The notes beneath the pieces are model-generated. The model worked only from the letters and a program-made list of their open reading frames with translations. It was not told the DNA's origin and did no database searches. From Terribium retamae (lineage in GTDB: Bacteria; Pseudomonadota; Alphaproteobacteria; Rhizobiales; Rhizobiaceae): 64,000 nucleotides of DNA. Position numbers and translations under genes: made by a program. Below, in pieces: positions 42,933 to 54,832 of the stretch (position 1 is the first letter of the stretch; every line of letters starts with the position of its first letter). Where the stretch lies: positions 1-64,000 of the forward strand of contig NZ_JAKREW010000025.1 in assembly GCF_022347545.1 (NCBI RefSeq). The letters are read 5' to 3'.

Positions 42933-44171
42933 CTACAACTTCCCCAGCAACTCCGGCGTCGGCCAGCCATCGGCGGGGATGCCGAGCCGGACCTGTTCCT
43001 TGCGCACGGCATCGCGTGTGTTTGTGCCGAGAATGCCGTCGACCTTGCCGACGTCGTAGCCCCTGGCTTCCAGTTTGGTCTGCAGCTCCTTCATCTGCTC
43101 GATGCTGAGGCCTGGCTCCGGATTGCGCGGGTCATAGGTCGGAGCGCCGGCGAAACGGGTCGCCATCACCGCTGCGGTAAGCGCATAGGTGAAGGACTGA
43201 TTCCACTCGATGTAGACGTCGAAATTGTCATAGGTCAGGAAGGCCGGGCCCTTGCGTCCCATCGGCAAGGCAAGACCGGCTTTGAGGCCGTTGTCGACAA
43301 GCGGAGAGCCGTCGGGGTTGGTGACACCCCACTGGTTCCACTGGCTGATCGCCATCTTGTTGGTACGTGCCGTCTGCTCCCAGGGCAGGGTGTCGGGCAA
43401 GCGGACTTCCTGCACCCAGGGTTGATCTCGCTTCCAGCCCTTCAGCTGCAGCTTCTTTGCGGTTGTCATGATGACATCGGGTGCGCTGTTGCGCAGGTCC
43501 ACCTTGCCGTCGCCGTCTCCGTCGACGCTGTCTTCCAGGTAATCGATCGGCAGCATCTGGGTCTGGCCGATCTCGCCAGCCCAAGCGCCCTTGACGTCGG
43601 CAGGCAGGTCGCCGCGGTCGATCAGCTTGAGCAGCGGTACGATCTGGCGACGGAACACTGCGGGACGGCGGCAGTCGTTCGAGAGCGTAACGAGGGCATT
43701 GAGCGTGTTGAAGTCGCCCTGCACGGCTCCGAAATCAGTTTCGAGCGCCCAGAAAGCAGTGACGATGGCTGGCTGTACGCCGAATTCCTGCTGAGCGCGG
43801 GCGAAGACCGAACCATACTTCTGGAGCATGGTGGTTCCTTGCTTCAGCCGATAGGCCGAGATCATGCGGCCGGAAAATTGCGTGAAGGTCTGCGAAAACA
43901 CGCCCTGGGCGCGATCGCGTGCCAGAACGCGGGTGTCGAAGGTTGCGGCCGCCAGCGCGTCCAAACCCGCTTCGCCGACACCGGCGGCCCTGGCTTCATC
44001 CGCGACCCCTTGCTTCCAGGCATCGAAATCGCCGCCGCAGGGCGCAGCAGTCGGATCGAGCGCCGGTGTAGCGGCGGGTTGTTGATCTGCGGGCGCGGAT
44101 TGCTGCGCCATGGCAGAGGTCGCCACCAATACCGGCAGCAGCGCCGCGATGAGGCTGGAGCGCAGTCGCAT
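42933..44171 (-). CDS. Lytic murein transglycosylase (MltB family) with peptidoglycan-binding domain
   Basis: A 412-aa protein with a signal peptide (residues 1-22, SAMA-QQ) and an SLT_2/MltB domain at about 45-340. The catalytic glutamate is E144 in FWALETDFG. A C-terminal PG_binding_1 domain (about 350-410, KELQTKLEARGYDVGKVDGILGTNTRDAVRKEQ) follows. It cleaves the MurNAc-GlcNAc bond with formation of 1,6-anhydro ends in the periplasm. Adjacent on the same strand is a GH25 muramidase gene, giving a pair of wall-degrading enzymes. Confidence 0.93.
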   Translation of the reverse strand: MRLRSSLIAALLPVLVATSAMAQQSAPADQQPAATPALDPTAAPCGGDFDAWKQGVADEARAAGVGEAGLDALAAATFDTRVLARDRAQGVFSQTFTQFSGRMISAYRLKQGTTMLQKYGSVFARAQQEFGVQPAIVTAFWALETDFGAVQGDFNTLNALVTLSNDCRRPAVFRRQIVPLLKLIDRGDLPADVKGAWAGEIGQTQMLPIDYLEDSVDGDGDGKVDLRNSAPDVIMTTAKKLQLKGWKRDQPWVQEVRLPDTLPWEQTARTNKMAISQWNQWGVTNPDGSPLVDNGLKAGLALPMGRKGPAFLTYDNFDVYIEWNQSFTYALTAAVMATRFAGAPTYDPRNPEPGLSIEQMKELQTKLEARGYDVGKVDGILGTNTRDAVRKEQVRLGIPADGWPTPELLGKL

Positions 44172-44253
44172 GGTCTTCCTTTCGGACTGATTTCATGGCG
44201 CGGTACAAAGACCGGCGAAAGTCAGTGTCGAAAAGCAGGCTGGGGCCGCCCTG

Positions 44254-45051
44254 TCAACGGGTGTTCTGCCGCAGCCACTTGTTCCACGCGGCCTCGGAGC
44301 CATTGAAGACGTTGATATCGGCGTTGCCCTTCATGCCGGGAATGACGCCGGTTCCGGTGTATTGCCAGAAGGTGAAGGGGTGGCTGCCGTATTTCTGCGT
44401 TGGGTGCCCGGCCACCGACCGCAGCCAATAGGGGTAACCGCGGAAGGTCGACAAGTTGTTGTCGTCGAAGAAGTCGACCGAGGTGTAGATGATCGGCTTC
44501 TTGCCGTAATGTTTTTCGACCATCTTGAGGAAGATGGCCATTTCCCGACGCACTGTTTCAGCCGGCGGTCTGAGCTTGCAAGTCGGTGATTGCGGATTCC
44601 ACTCCATGTCGAGCACCGGCGGCATGGAGGAGCGCTCATTCGGCACGTTTTCGATGAACCAGCGTGCCTGTTCCGCTGCGGGGCGGCAGAAATAGTAGAA
44701 ATGATAGGCTGCGCGCGGGATGCCTGCGGCGTTGGTGCCGCGCCAATGATTGGCGAACATGTCGTCGACGCGGTCGCCGCCTTCGGTCGCCTTGATGAAA
44801 GCGAAGGAAACTCCGCTGGCCTTCGCCTTCTGCCAGTCCACCGACGTCTGGTATTTGGAAACATCCGTGCCATGCACGGCATATGTCCAGGGCGCGCCGC
44901 TGTCCCATTCATGCGGATCGGAGTCGGCAAAGCGTGGCGCGCGGACGGCGACGGCTGAACCACTATCGCCTGGTGAGACAGGCGAGAGGGCGTCGACGGT
45001 CGAGCAGGCAGACAGGACAGCCAAAGAGAGCAGGATCGCGAGACGACGCAT
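44254..45051 (-). CDS. Glycoside hydrolase family 25 lysozyme, predicted lipoprotein
   Basis: The 265-aa protein starts with a lipoprotein signal (LAVLSAC, lipidation at C16). The GH25 domain runs from about residue 58 (VHGTDVSKYQ with D63) through SFAFIKATEG, AYHFYYFCRPAAEQA and the acidic pair in LDMEW to YWLR and FWQYT. GH25 enzymes hydrolyse the peptidoglycan glycan chain. ATG 45051 is chosen over a longer, non-homologous frame. Being outer-membrane-anchored it probably acts in wall turnover together with the MltB-type enzyme downstream. Confidence 0.9.
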   Translation of the reverse strand: MRRLAILLSLAVLSACSTVDALSPVSPGDSGSAVAVRAPRFADSDPHEWDSGAPWTYAVHGTDVSKYQTSVDWQKAKASGVSFAFIKATEGGDRVDDMFANHWRGTNAAGIPRAAYHFYYFCRPAAEQARWFIENVPNERSSMPPVLDMEWNPQSPTCKLRPPAETVRREMAIFLKMVEKHYGKKPIIYTSVDFFDDNNLSTFRGYPYWLRSVAGHPTQKYGSHPFTFWQYTGTGVIPGMKGNADINVFNGSEAAWNKWLRQNTR

Positions 45052-45359
45052 CCGGAATTCAAGTCCAGACCGGTGACCGCCGGTCGCGGATGGGTCGTTC
45101 TGTCCGGTTGTTCGCCGGTTGCGGTGCCCCCACTGCGCCACGCATCCCACTCAATCATCCAACATGGTTGATAATCCGTTGATACGGGCGAATACGCAAG
45201 GTTGTGATGGCTTATACAAAGGGCAGACGCAATCGCGGAGGGCCGGGCTCACGGTTCTGTGAAGACGAGGTAAGCTGTTGGCGCCGCAACATATCCAGTT
45301 GCAGCGGAGCCGGCACTCGCGGCAGATTGGGCGCAGACAGTGCGGCGGGGAGGCTGTGC
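45052..45359. other. Divergent intergenic region
   Basis: About 308 bp between the GH25 lysozyme and the serine-hydrolase genes. Near 45155-45173 there is an imperfect dyad (ATCATCCA / TGGTTGAT). Otherwise no gene, tRNA or strong hairpin is evident; both promoters should lie here. Confidence 0.5.
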
Positions 45360-46742
45360 ATGCGCGTCATAGGCAAAATCCTGAAATGGCTGCTGGGGCT
45401 GATCGTCGTCGCTGTTGTCGGCGTCATGATCTGGCTATGGATGGCGCCGCCGGCTCTCATCCGCGTTGCCGCCAACTACACAGCCAAGATCGTGTGTTCG
45501 AATGTTTTCCTGGCGGGGCGAGAGGCGGAGCAGGTGCTGGCAGTGGACGTGCAGGCTCCAGGTCATCCGATCTTGAAGCTGATGACGCTCGATGTCGACA
45601 AGGACGCCGGTACCGTAAGTGCGGGTTTGTTCGGCATCTTCGGCAAGGGTACGGCAGTGCTGCGACCGGGACTCGGCTGTGCAAATGTGCCAGATGGCGA
45701 TGTGACCGCGGCCAAGACGATTTCGACCGACCTTTTCGTTCCGCCTGTGGTGCCGGATGTGCTGTGGCCAGAAGGGAGCCGCGCCGAGCCCTCGCAGGAT
45801 CCTGAAATCGTCAAGATACTCGACGATGCCTTGCTGACCGGTCCCGGCATGCGTGCCGTGGTGGTGGTACAGAATGGCCGCATCGTGGGCGAACGCTACG
45901 GCGAGGGTTTCTCGGACAAGACGCCGTTGCTCGGCTGGTCGATGACCAAATCGGTCAATGCCGCGATCGTCGGTACATTGGTCAAGGAAGGCAAGCTTGC
46001 CATCGCCGATCAAGGGCTATTCCCGGACTGGAAGGCCGACAAGCGCTCGGCCATCACGCTGGCCGACATGATGGCGATGTCGAGCGGGTTGGAATTCAAC
46101 GAGGATTATGGCGACGTCACTGACGTCACCCGCATGCTTTACCTGGAGCCTGATATGGCCGCCTTTGCCTCGGCAAAGCAGCTGTCGGGCGAACCCGGCA
46201 AGGCTTACTCCTACTCCAGCGGCACGGCGGTGATGCTGTCGCGCATCTGGCAGAACACTTTCGCCGATCCCAAGCAGGCGTTGACCTGGCCGCGGCTGAA
46301 ACTGTTCGAACCGGTCGGCATGACCAGCGCCGTAATGGAGACCGACGAACAGGGCACCTTCGTCGGCTCGTCCTACCTCTATGCCACTGCGCGTGACTGG
46401 GCCCGCTTCGGCCAGTTCCTGTTGCAGGACGGAGCGTGGAACGGCCAGGAAATCCTGCCGGCAGGGTTCGTATCCTGGATGCGAGAGCCTGCGCCGGCGT
46501 CCAACAACGTCTATACCCGCGGGCAACTTTGGATCGAGGCTCCCGGCAATGAGCACGATCCCGGTGCCACAGCCAAGGCTGGCGTGCCGACGGACGCCTA
46601 TTGGCTGGAAGGGCATGACGGCCAGACGGTTGCTATCATCCCATCGCAGAAACTCGTTATCGTGCGACTGGGGCTGACACCTTTCAAACTCGGCTATCGT
46701 CCGCAGAATCTGGTTGCGGCATTGGCGAAGGCATTGAAGTAG
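45360..46742 (+). CDS. Membrane-anchored beta-lactamase-fold serine hydrolase
   Basis: This 460-aa protein has an N-terminal membrane anchor (residues 9-30) and a beta-lactamase-fold hydrolase domain whose SxxK motif is SMTK at 194-197. YSYSSGTAVMLSRI supplies the tyrosine motif, and EGHDGQTVAIIP stands near the C-terminus. It resembles the 6-aminohexanoate-dimer hydrolase (NylB)/esterase group of this superfamily rather than true beta-lactamases. ATG 45360 has GGGGAGG upstream; the frame open to 45204 is not needed. It is followed by two palindromic repeats, and converges with btaB. Confidence 0.85.
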   Translation: MRVIGKILKWLLGLIVVAVVGVMIWLWMAPPALIRVAANYTAKIVCSNVFLAGREAEQVLAVDVQAPGHPILKLMTLDVDKDAGTVSAGLFGIFGKGTAVLRPGLGCANVPDGDVTAAKTISTDLFVPPVVPDVLWPEGSRAEPSQDPEIVKILDDALLTGPGMRAVVVVQNGRIVGERYGEGFSDKTPLLGWSMTKSVNAAIVGTLVKEGKLAIADQGLFPDWKADKRSAITLADMMAMSSGLEFNEDYGDVTDVTRMLYLEPDMAAFASAKQLSGEPGKAYSYSSGTAVMLSRIWQNTFADPKQALTWPRLKLFEPVGMTSAVMETDEQGTFVGSSYLYATARDWARFGQFLLQDGAWNGQEILPAGFVSWMREPAPASNNVYTRGQLWIEAPGNEHDPGATAKAGVPTDAYWLEGHDGQTVAIIPSQKLVIVRLGLTPFKLGYRPQNLVAALAKALK

Positions 46743-46753
46743 GGCGAGCTAAA

Positions 46754-46795
46754 GCAATTCCGGGAAATTGTGCAACGGTTCCCGTCCGGAATTGC
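46754..46795. repeat. Palindromic intergenic repeat, copy A
   Basis: Perfect 10-bp arms GCAATTCCGG and CCGGAATTGC around 22 bases that hold a further partial symmetry. It lies directly after the serine-hydrolase gene and 11 bp before the next hairpin, forming a composite. Confidence 0.7.
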
Positions 46796-46806
46796 GTGAG
46801 ACCGGA

Positions 46807-46843
46807 GTTAGAGCGTTTCCGTGGAACACGGAAACGCTCTAAC
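46807..46843. repeat. 17-bp perfect hairpin repeat, copy B, overlapping the btaB stop
   Basis: A perfect 17-bp inverted repeat (46807-46823 and 46827-46843) with a GAA loop. Its core GAGCGTTTCCGT / ACGGAAACGC recurs at 59984-60013. The btaB stop codon (46839-46841) lies inside the right arm. It may act as a terminator for the convergent genes as well as being a dispersed repeat. Confidence 0.8.
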
Positions 46844-47498
46844 GGCGTACCACGGCCAGCCAGGCGTAGCCGCGATAAAGCCTTTCGAATGAGAGGCTTG
46901 CGCCGGATCTGGCGGATTCCGATTCAAGCACTTCGCGCAACGATTCACGCGGACTGACGTGGAATTTTCTCAGCCAAGCGCTCAGCAGCGAGCGGAACCA
47001 GTTCGGCAGGCGCTCTTGCTGGCCAAAGTCGACGACATGAAGCGAGCCGCCCGGCGCCAGCGCGGCGAGGCCGGCAGCCACAGTCTTTTCCCAGCCCGGG
47101 ATCATCGAAAGGGAATAGGAAACGAAGATGCGGTCGAAGTGAGCGACACCGAAGAGTGCCAGGGCGTCAAAGTCGGTTGCGTCTGCGCGGGCGAGGCTGG
47201 TCCTGCCGGCAATGCCTTCGCGAGCGATCGCGGCCCGAGCGCTCACAAGCATCTCGGCAGAGATGTCGAGGCCATAGAGGCGGGCATCGGGGTAGCGCCG
47301 CGCGGTCAGCGCCAGATTGCGGCCGGTGCCGCAGCCGAGTTCCAGAACAGAGCCGCCGGCCGGGATATCGAGGCCTGAAATCAGCTTGTCGCGACCGAGC
47401 AGGTAATATTTGCGGGTCAGGTCGTAGACGTGCCGCTGCCAGCGGTAAACGCCGTCCATCAAAGCGGCATGATTTGCCGGCAGGCCCTGGGCACTCAT
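46839..47498 (-). CDS. btaB: Betaine lipid (DGTS) N-methyltransferase BtaB
   Basis: A 219-aa SAM-dependent methyltransferase with motif I VLELGCGTGRN at 51-61 and the start MDGVYRWQRHVYDLTRKYYLLGRDKLI that is typical of BtaB. It adds three methyl groups to the homoserine headgroup of DGHS, giving the betaine lipid DGTS. ATG 47498 overlaps the btaA stop (ATGA); the frame extends to 47699 but that would lie inside btaA. The stop falls within a palindromic repeat. In known rhizobia the pathway is used to replace phospholipids when phosphate is scarce. Confidence 0.9.
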   Translation of the reverse strand: MSAQGLPANHAALMDGVYRWQRHVYDLTRKYYLLGRDKLISGLDIPAGGSVLELGCGTGRNLALTARRYPDARLYGLDISAEMLVSARAAIAREGIAGRTSLARADATDFDALALFGVAHFDRIFVSYSLSMIPGWEKTVAAGLAALAPGGSLHVVDFGQQERLPNWFRSLLSAWLRKFHVSPRESLREVLESESARSGASLSFERLYRGYAWLAVVRR

Positions 47499-48742
47499 CA
47501 GCCGCGCTTCACATAAAGGTGGAAGCCGCCATAGATCGCCGAACGGTCGCGTGCAGAATAGTCGCGTGAAGCGTCTTTCTCGTAGAGCCACTGGTCGAGC
47601 AGCGAAGGCGAGACACGGCCCGGTAACAAGCTCGGCTCGGCGGCGGTGCGGAAAATAACACGTGCACCGGGTGCTGCGCTGCGTGTGATCTCCGTCCAAA
47701 GCGCGTTCAACTGATCGTCGGTCATCCAGTCCTGTGCATCGAGTAGGATGAAACGGTCTACGGTGCCGGCATCCTTGCCGGCCAGGAATTCGATCATGTT
47801 GGCGTGGTTGATGGTGACGCGATCGACATTGGCCTTGAGGACCGGGTGGTTATCTTTCTCTAGATAGGCGGGAAGGGCGGCTTCACCCGGATTGGGGTAA
47901 CGCCGCGCAAAAGCCTGCCAGGCGAAGTAGTTGTCTTTCAACGGAAAGTCGCAGGCGAGCTTCTCAAGACGGGCCTTCAGCACGCTGGCCATCGAACCGT
48001 CACCGGAGGTGATCAGTGAATCATATTGCGCCGGCGGGATGCCCAGCCCGAACAGCGAAGCCTTCCGCGACGTGGCCCAACGCAGGAGCTTGCGGTCGAA
48101 CACCGGCGCCAGTTTCTCGTCGAAAAAACGCCGCTGCTCGGCGAGATCCCTGGCAGCCATGATGCCGGTCGGGTTGACGCCGAAAAGGCGTCCGGTCCGA
48201 TGCCCGGCGGCGATGAACAGGCCAAGCAGGCCGGTACGATAGAAGTTGCGATCGAACACCTCGATGCGACGGCGGCCGCGCCAGTTGCGCTTTTCCCAGT
48301 AGTGGCGGCTGACCGGATCGAGATTGGGGGCGATGAAGCGATCGTAGGCGGCTGAATTGTGCTCGACGCCGGCTGCGCCAAAGAAGCGGAACAGATCGGC
48401 CTGGCTCGGCAGATGGCGTACGGCCGCAAGTTTCATACGGTTCAGCGCGATATGGGCGGCGTTGAGGTCGACAGCGTCGATCCTTGCCGGAGAGCGGGTG
48501 AGATAGGCGAGGATATTGCAGCCGCCGGATGCGATGGTGACGACGCGGTGATCTTCACCCAGCTGCATCGCTTCCATGTCGATCTCAGGATCTTCCCAGA
48601 TCTGCGGATAGACGAGACCCGAAAAAAGCAGGGCGAACAGCCGTTCCGAGATGCCTGCCTTGGAGAAAGCTCGGTTCTGGTAGACCGCTTTTCCCACTTC
48701 CTTGCCGCGCCTGAAAACCAGTTCCGCAGAGACGTCCGACAT
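47498..48742 (-). CDS. btaA: S-adenosylmethionine:diacylglycerol 3-amino-3-carboxypropyltransferase BtaA
   Basis: The 414-aa protein belongs to the DUF3419/BtaA family: VYPQIWEDPEIDMEAMQL, then ASGGCNILAYLTRSPARIDAVDLNAAH, and LLDAQDWMTDDQLNALWTEI. It transfers the aminocarboxypropyl group of SAM to diacylglycerol, making diacylglyceryl-homoserine, the precursor of DGTS. Its stop overlaps the btaB start, giving the standard btaAB operon. Expression is expected under phosphate limitation through PhoB; a Pho box upstream of 48742 is not obvious to me. Confidence 0.93.
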   Translation of the reverse strand: MSDVSAELVFRRGKEVGKAVYQNRAFSKAGISERLFALLFSGLVYPQIWEDPEIDMEAMQLGEDHRVVTIASGGCNILAYLTRSPARIDAVDLNAAHIALNRMKLAAVRHLPSQADLFRFFGAAGVEHNSAAYDRFIAPNLDPVSRHYWEKRNWRGRRRIEVFDRNFYRTGLLGLFIAAGHRTGRLFGVNPTGIMAARDLAEQRRFFDEKLAPVFDRKLLRWATSRKASLFGLGIPPAQYDSLITSGDGSMASVLKARLEKLACDFPLKDNYFAWQAFARRYPNPGEAALPAYLEKDNHPVLKANVDRVTINHANMIEFLAGKDAGTVDRFILLDAQDWMTDDQLNALWTEITRSAAPGARVIFRTAAEPSLLPGRVSPSLLDQWLYEKDASRDYSARDRSAIYGGFHLYVKRG

Positions 48743-48827
48743 GGCAAGGCGATTCCCCGTTTACGTTGGGCGAAGCGCGTAGCGCAGCGTCATGACAGTG
48801 CGGTGACAGCAGCGGTTGATGAAGGAG

Positions 48828-52478
<3,651 letters not shown>

Positions 52479-52657
52479 CGATCATCCTTTCGATGCGGTG
52501 TCTTTCCTGTTAGTGCCGAAGGTCGAGGCCGGCAACGGCTCAATGCGGTCGGAACGCTGTTACAGGCCGACACGCAATGTGACGAAACTGTTGTCCGGTT
52601 GCTGCATTTCCTTTGTGCCGCCCTTCACAGGGGGTGAAGTTGCGAAGGAGAATAGCG

Positions 52658-52876
52658 ATGAAAAAACTCGTTCTGGCCTCGGTTTCCGCGCTGCTTTTGC
52701 TTGGCGTTGCTGCCTGCAGTGAAAATAAAGGCGGGGGTACCGGAGGCACCGACAACACCACGACGCAAGCGACACCGCCAGCCTCTGAGCCGATGAAACC
52801 GGCTACGCCTGAGGCACAGCCGCCGGCCGATACCACGAAGCCGGCACAGCCGAATTCCACGGCGCCGGCGCAATAA
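52658..52876 (+). CDS. Small predicted lipoprotein
   Basis: A 72-aa protein with a lipoprotein signal peptide (MKKLVLASVSALLLLG then VAAC, lipidation at C20). The mature part is low-complexity, Pro/Thr/Ala/Gly-rich, with no domain. ATG 52658 has GAAGGAG upstream. A strong terminator follows at 52917. It is likely anchored in the outer membrane; function unknown. Confidence 0.8.
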   Translation: MKKLVLASVSALLLLGVAACSENKGGGTGGTDNTTTQATPPASEPMKPATPEAQPPADTTKPAQPNSTAPAQ

Positions 52877-52916
52877 CACGGCTGCACTAGGGCTGCGGCG
52901 TCAGTCCATGAATCGG

Positions 52917-52945
52917 AAAGGCCGGGGCAAGCCCCGGCCTTTCTT
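52917..52945 (+). terminator. Rho-independent terminator after the small lipoprotein gene
   Basis: A 12-bp perfect stem AAAGGCCGGGGC / GCCCCGGCCTTT with an AA loop, followed by a short TTCTT tail. It begins 41 bp after the stop and lies between convergent genes, so it may serve both. Confidence 0.8.
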
Positions 52946-52980
52946 CGTTGAAGCATTCGCTTTTTCGTTGAAGCATTCGC
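52944..52980. repeat. Tandem duplication of a 17-bp sequence
   Basis: TTCGTTGAAGCATTCGC occurs at 52944-52960 and again at 52964-52980, separated by TTT (20-bp period). It lies between the terminator and the end of the MFS gene. Probably a recent local slippage or duplication. Confidence 0.85.
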
Positions 52981-52983
52981 AGC

Positions 52984-54222
52984 CTAAGTCGCCACCGGCT
53001 GTTGGCGCTGTGCCGACGTGAAGGGTGGGAAAGCAAGTGCGATCAGGAACGCCGCGATACCGATGATCGACGAGCCGATGAAGAGCCAGTCATAGACGTC
53101 GAAACGGTCAAAGATCCAGCCGCCAGCCATTGGACCGAGCGCCATGCCGAAGCTGGAAGCCATGGTGAGGGCGCCTAGTACGGATCCCATGACCTGCTGG
53201 CCGAAATATTCCCGCGCCAGAACTGCATAGAGCGGCATCACCCCGCCATAGGCTGCGCCGAAGATGACGGCGAGCATATAGAAGGTGGTGAGTGCATTGG
53301 CGGAGAGGTAAGCCGCAATCACGAGAGCCTGGACGAGCAGGCCCACGACCAATGCGCGTTTCGCACCGAAACGGTCGGCCGCGACGCCAAACAAGAGACG
53401 ACCGCCGAGGCCTGCGATGCCTTCGACGCTATAGATGCTGACGGCGGCCATCGCGGAAATTCCACAGGTAATGGCGTAGCTCATGATGTGGAAGATCGGG
53501 CCCGAATGCGCTGCGCAGCATAAGAAATAGGCGCCGGCCAGAAGTGCGAACTGCGGTGATCGAAAGGCCTTCGACAGCTGGTTTTCACTCAGGCCGACAG
53601 AAACCGACGCGCCACCTGCCGAGACCGATTTGCTGGACGGTGCTGGCTTGGCATTTCTGACAAAGAGCGCTGCAGGAAGAAGGATCACGCTAGCGAGCAA
53701 CCCGATCGTCATCATTGCGGTTCGCCAATCGTAGTTGGAGAGCAGCCATGCCGCGAAAGGCGATATGGTGGCGGGCGCTACGCCGACACCCGCGGAAACC
53801 AAGGAAACCGCGAGACCGCGATGTTTGTCGAACCAGCCGGTCACCGCCGCCATCATAGGCGCGAAGAAGGCGCCTCCTGCCAAACCGACGCCGATGCCGT
53901 AAGCAAGCTGGAACGCGAGCAGGCTCGTTGTGCGGCTGGCTAGGACCAGGACGACGCCGAGCAGGACGGAGCCGATCAGTACCACGGGGCGAGCACCGAA
54001 ACGGTCGGAGAGCGTGCCCCAGCCGAAGCTGGAAGCCCCCATCACCAGGAAATTGAGCGTCATCGCGCTGGAAATGCCGGTACGGGACCATCCGGTTGCG
54101 GAGGAGATGTGCGGCATGAACACGGCCAGCGAAAACATAGCGCCGATGGTCACGCAGGTCATCAGTGCACCGATTGCAACGATGAACCATCGATATGCAT
54201 TTTGTGTCTCGGGTGTAGACAT
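52984..54222 (-). CDS. MFS transporter, monocarboxylate/oxalate-formate antiporter-like
   Basis: The 412-aa carrier has twelve hydrophobic segments and the MFS motif A GTLSDRFGARPVV between segments 2 and 3, repeated in weaker form as GVAADRFGAKRALV in the second half. The pattern W-S-R-T-G-I-S and the GAFFAPMMAAVTGWFDKHRGLAVSLVSAG region match the OFA/MCP group that moves monocarboxylates or dicarboxylates. The substrate is not determinable. Its regulator is not obvious; the SRPBCC gene upstream is on the same strand but 78 bp away. Confidence 0.87.
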   Translation of the reverse strand: MSTPETQNAYRWFIVAIGALMTCVTIGAMFSLAVFMPHISSATGWSRTGISSAMTLNFLVMGASSFGWGTLSDRFGARPVVLIGSVLLGVVLVLASRTTSLLAFQLAYGIGVGLAGGAFFAPMMAAVTGWFDKHRGLAVSLVSAGVGVAPATISPFAAWLLSNYDWRTAMMTIGLLASVILLPAALFVRNAKPAPSSKSVSAGGASVSVGLSENQLSKAFRSPQFALLAGAYFLCCAAHSGPIFHIMSYAITCGISAMAAVSIYSVEGIAGLGGRLLFGVAADRFGAKRALVVGLLVQALVIAAYLSANALTTFYMLAVIFGAAYGGVMPLYAVLAREYFGQQVMGSVLGALTMASSFGMALGPMAGGWIFDRFDVYDWLFIGSSIIGIAAFLIALAFPPFTSAQRQQPVAT

Positions 54223-54300
54223 TGAAATTTCCTACAGGGAATGCGGGGACAGCCGGCCGCGTGAATGGAGACGCCGAGCCGCGCTTGAACTTCTGCGTGC

Positions 54301-54747
54301 CTATTCAGCGGTGTAGGATCGCGCTTTGCCTGTTTCGATCAACTCGCGCAGATGGTTGTTGATGAGGCTGGTCCAGGCTTCGTTGCAAAGATCGTAACAT
54401 TCGGCTCCCGGAACCAGGCCGACATGGGTGAAGCGGATTTCCGTCTTGTCGCCTTTTCTGGAGATGTCGAATACGATCTCCGTGTCCTTCCACTCCTCTT
54501 GGTCCTCGAGGATCGTGATCTCGGAATCGAGTACATGCCAGACGACCTTACGGCCCGGGACGAGTTCCGTCGTTCTATGCCTGCTGTAGTGGATATCACC
54601 GTAGCGATAGGTCCACTCGCCGTTGAGGATGTCGGTTGAACCTTCGATGTTCTTGCCCCACCAGTCACGTGGCCGGTTGATCGCTTCGAAGGCTTCGTTC
54701 GTGGACTGATCCACCAGGATCGTGGCGGTGATGTAGCCGTTGGTCAT
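54301..54747 (-). CDS. SRPBCC/AHSA1-family protein
   Basis: A 148-aa protein of the START/AHSA1-like fold, judged from TATILVDQSTNEAFEAINRPRDWWG at the start and WTSLINNHLRELIETGKA at the end. The fold gives a deep hydrophobic pocket; members bind lipids or aromatic ligands or activate Hsp90-like proteins. No specific function can be given. It is divergent from a winged-helix regulator gene. Confidence 0.85.
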   Translation of the reverse strand: MTNGYITATILVDQSTNEAFEAINRPRDWWGKNIEGSTDILNGEWTYRYGDIHYSRHRTTELVPGRKVVWHVLDSEITILEDQEEWKDTEIVFDISRKGDKTEIRFTHVGLVPGAECYDLCNEAWTSLINNHLRELIETGKARSYTAE

Positions 54748-54832
54748 TGTGGTATTCCTCGTGCGTTGATGTCATTGCAGACCGTAGTGGCGGGAGCCGA
54801 AGGGCGAGAGTGACAAGTGTGACGGGATTCCG

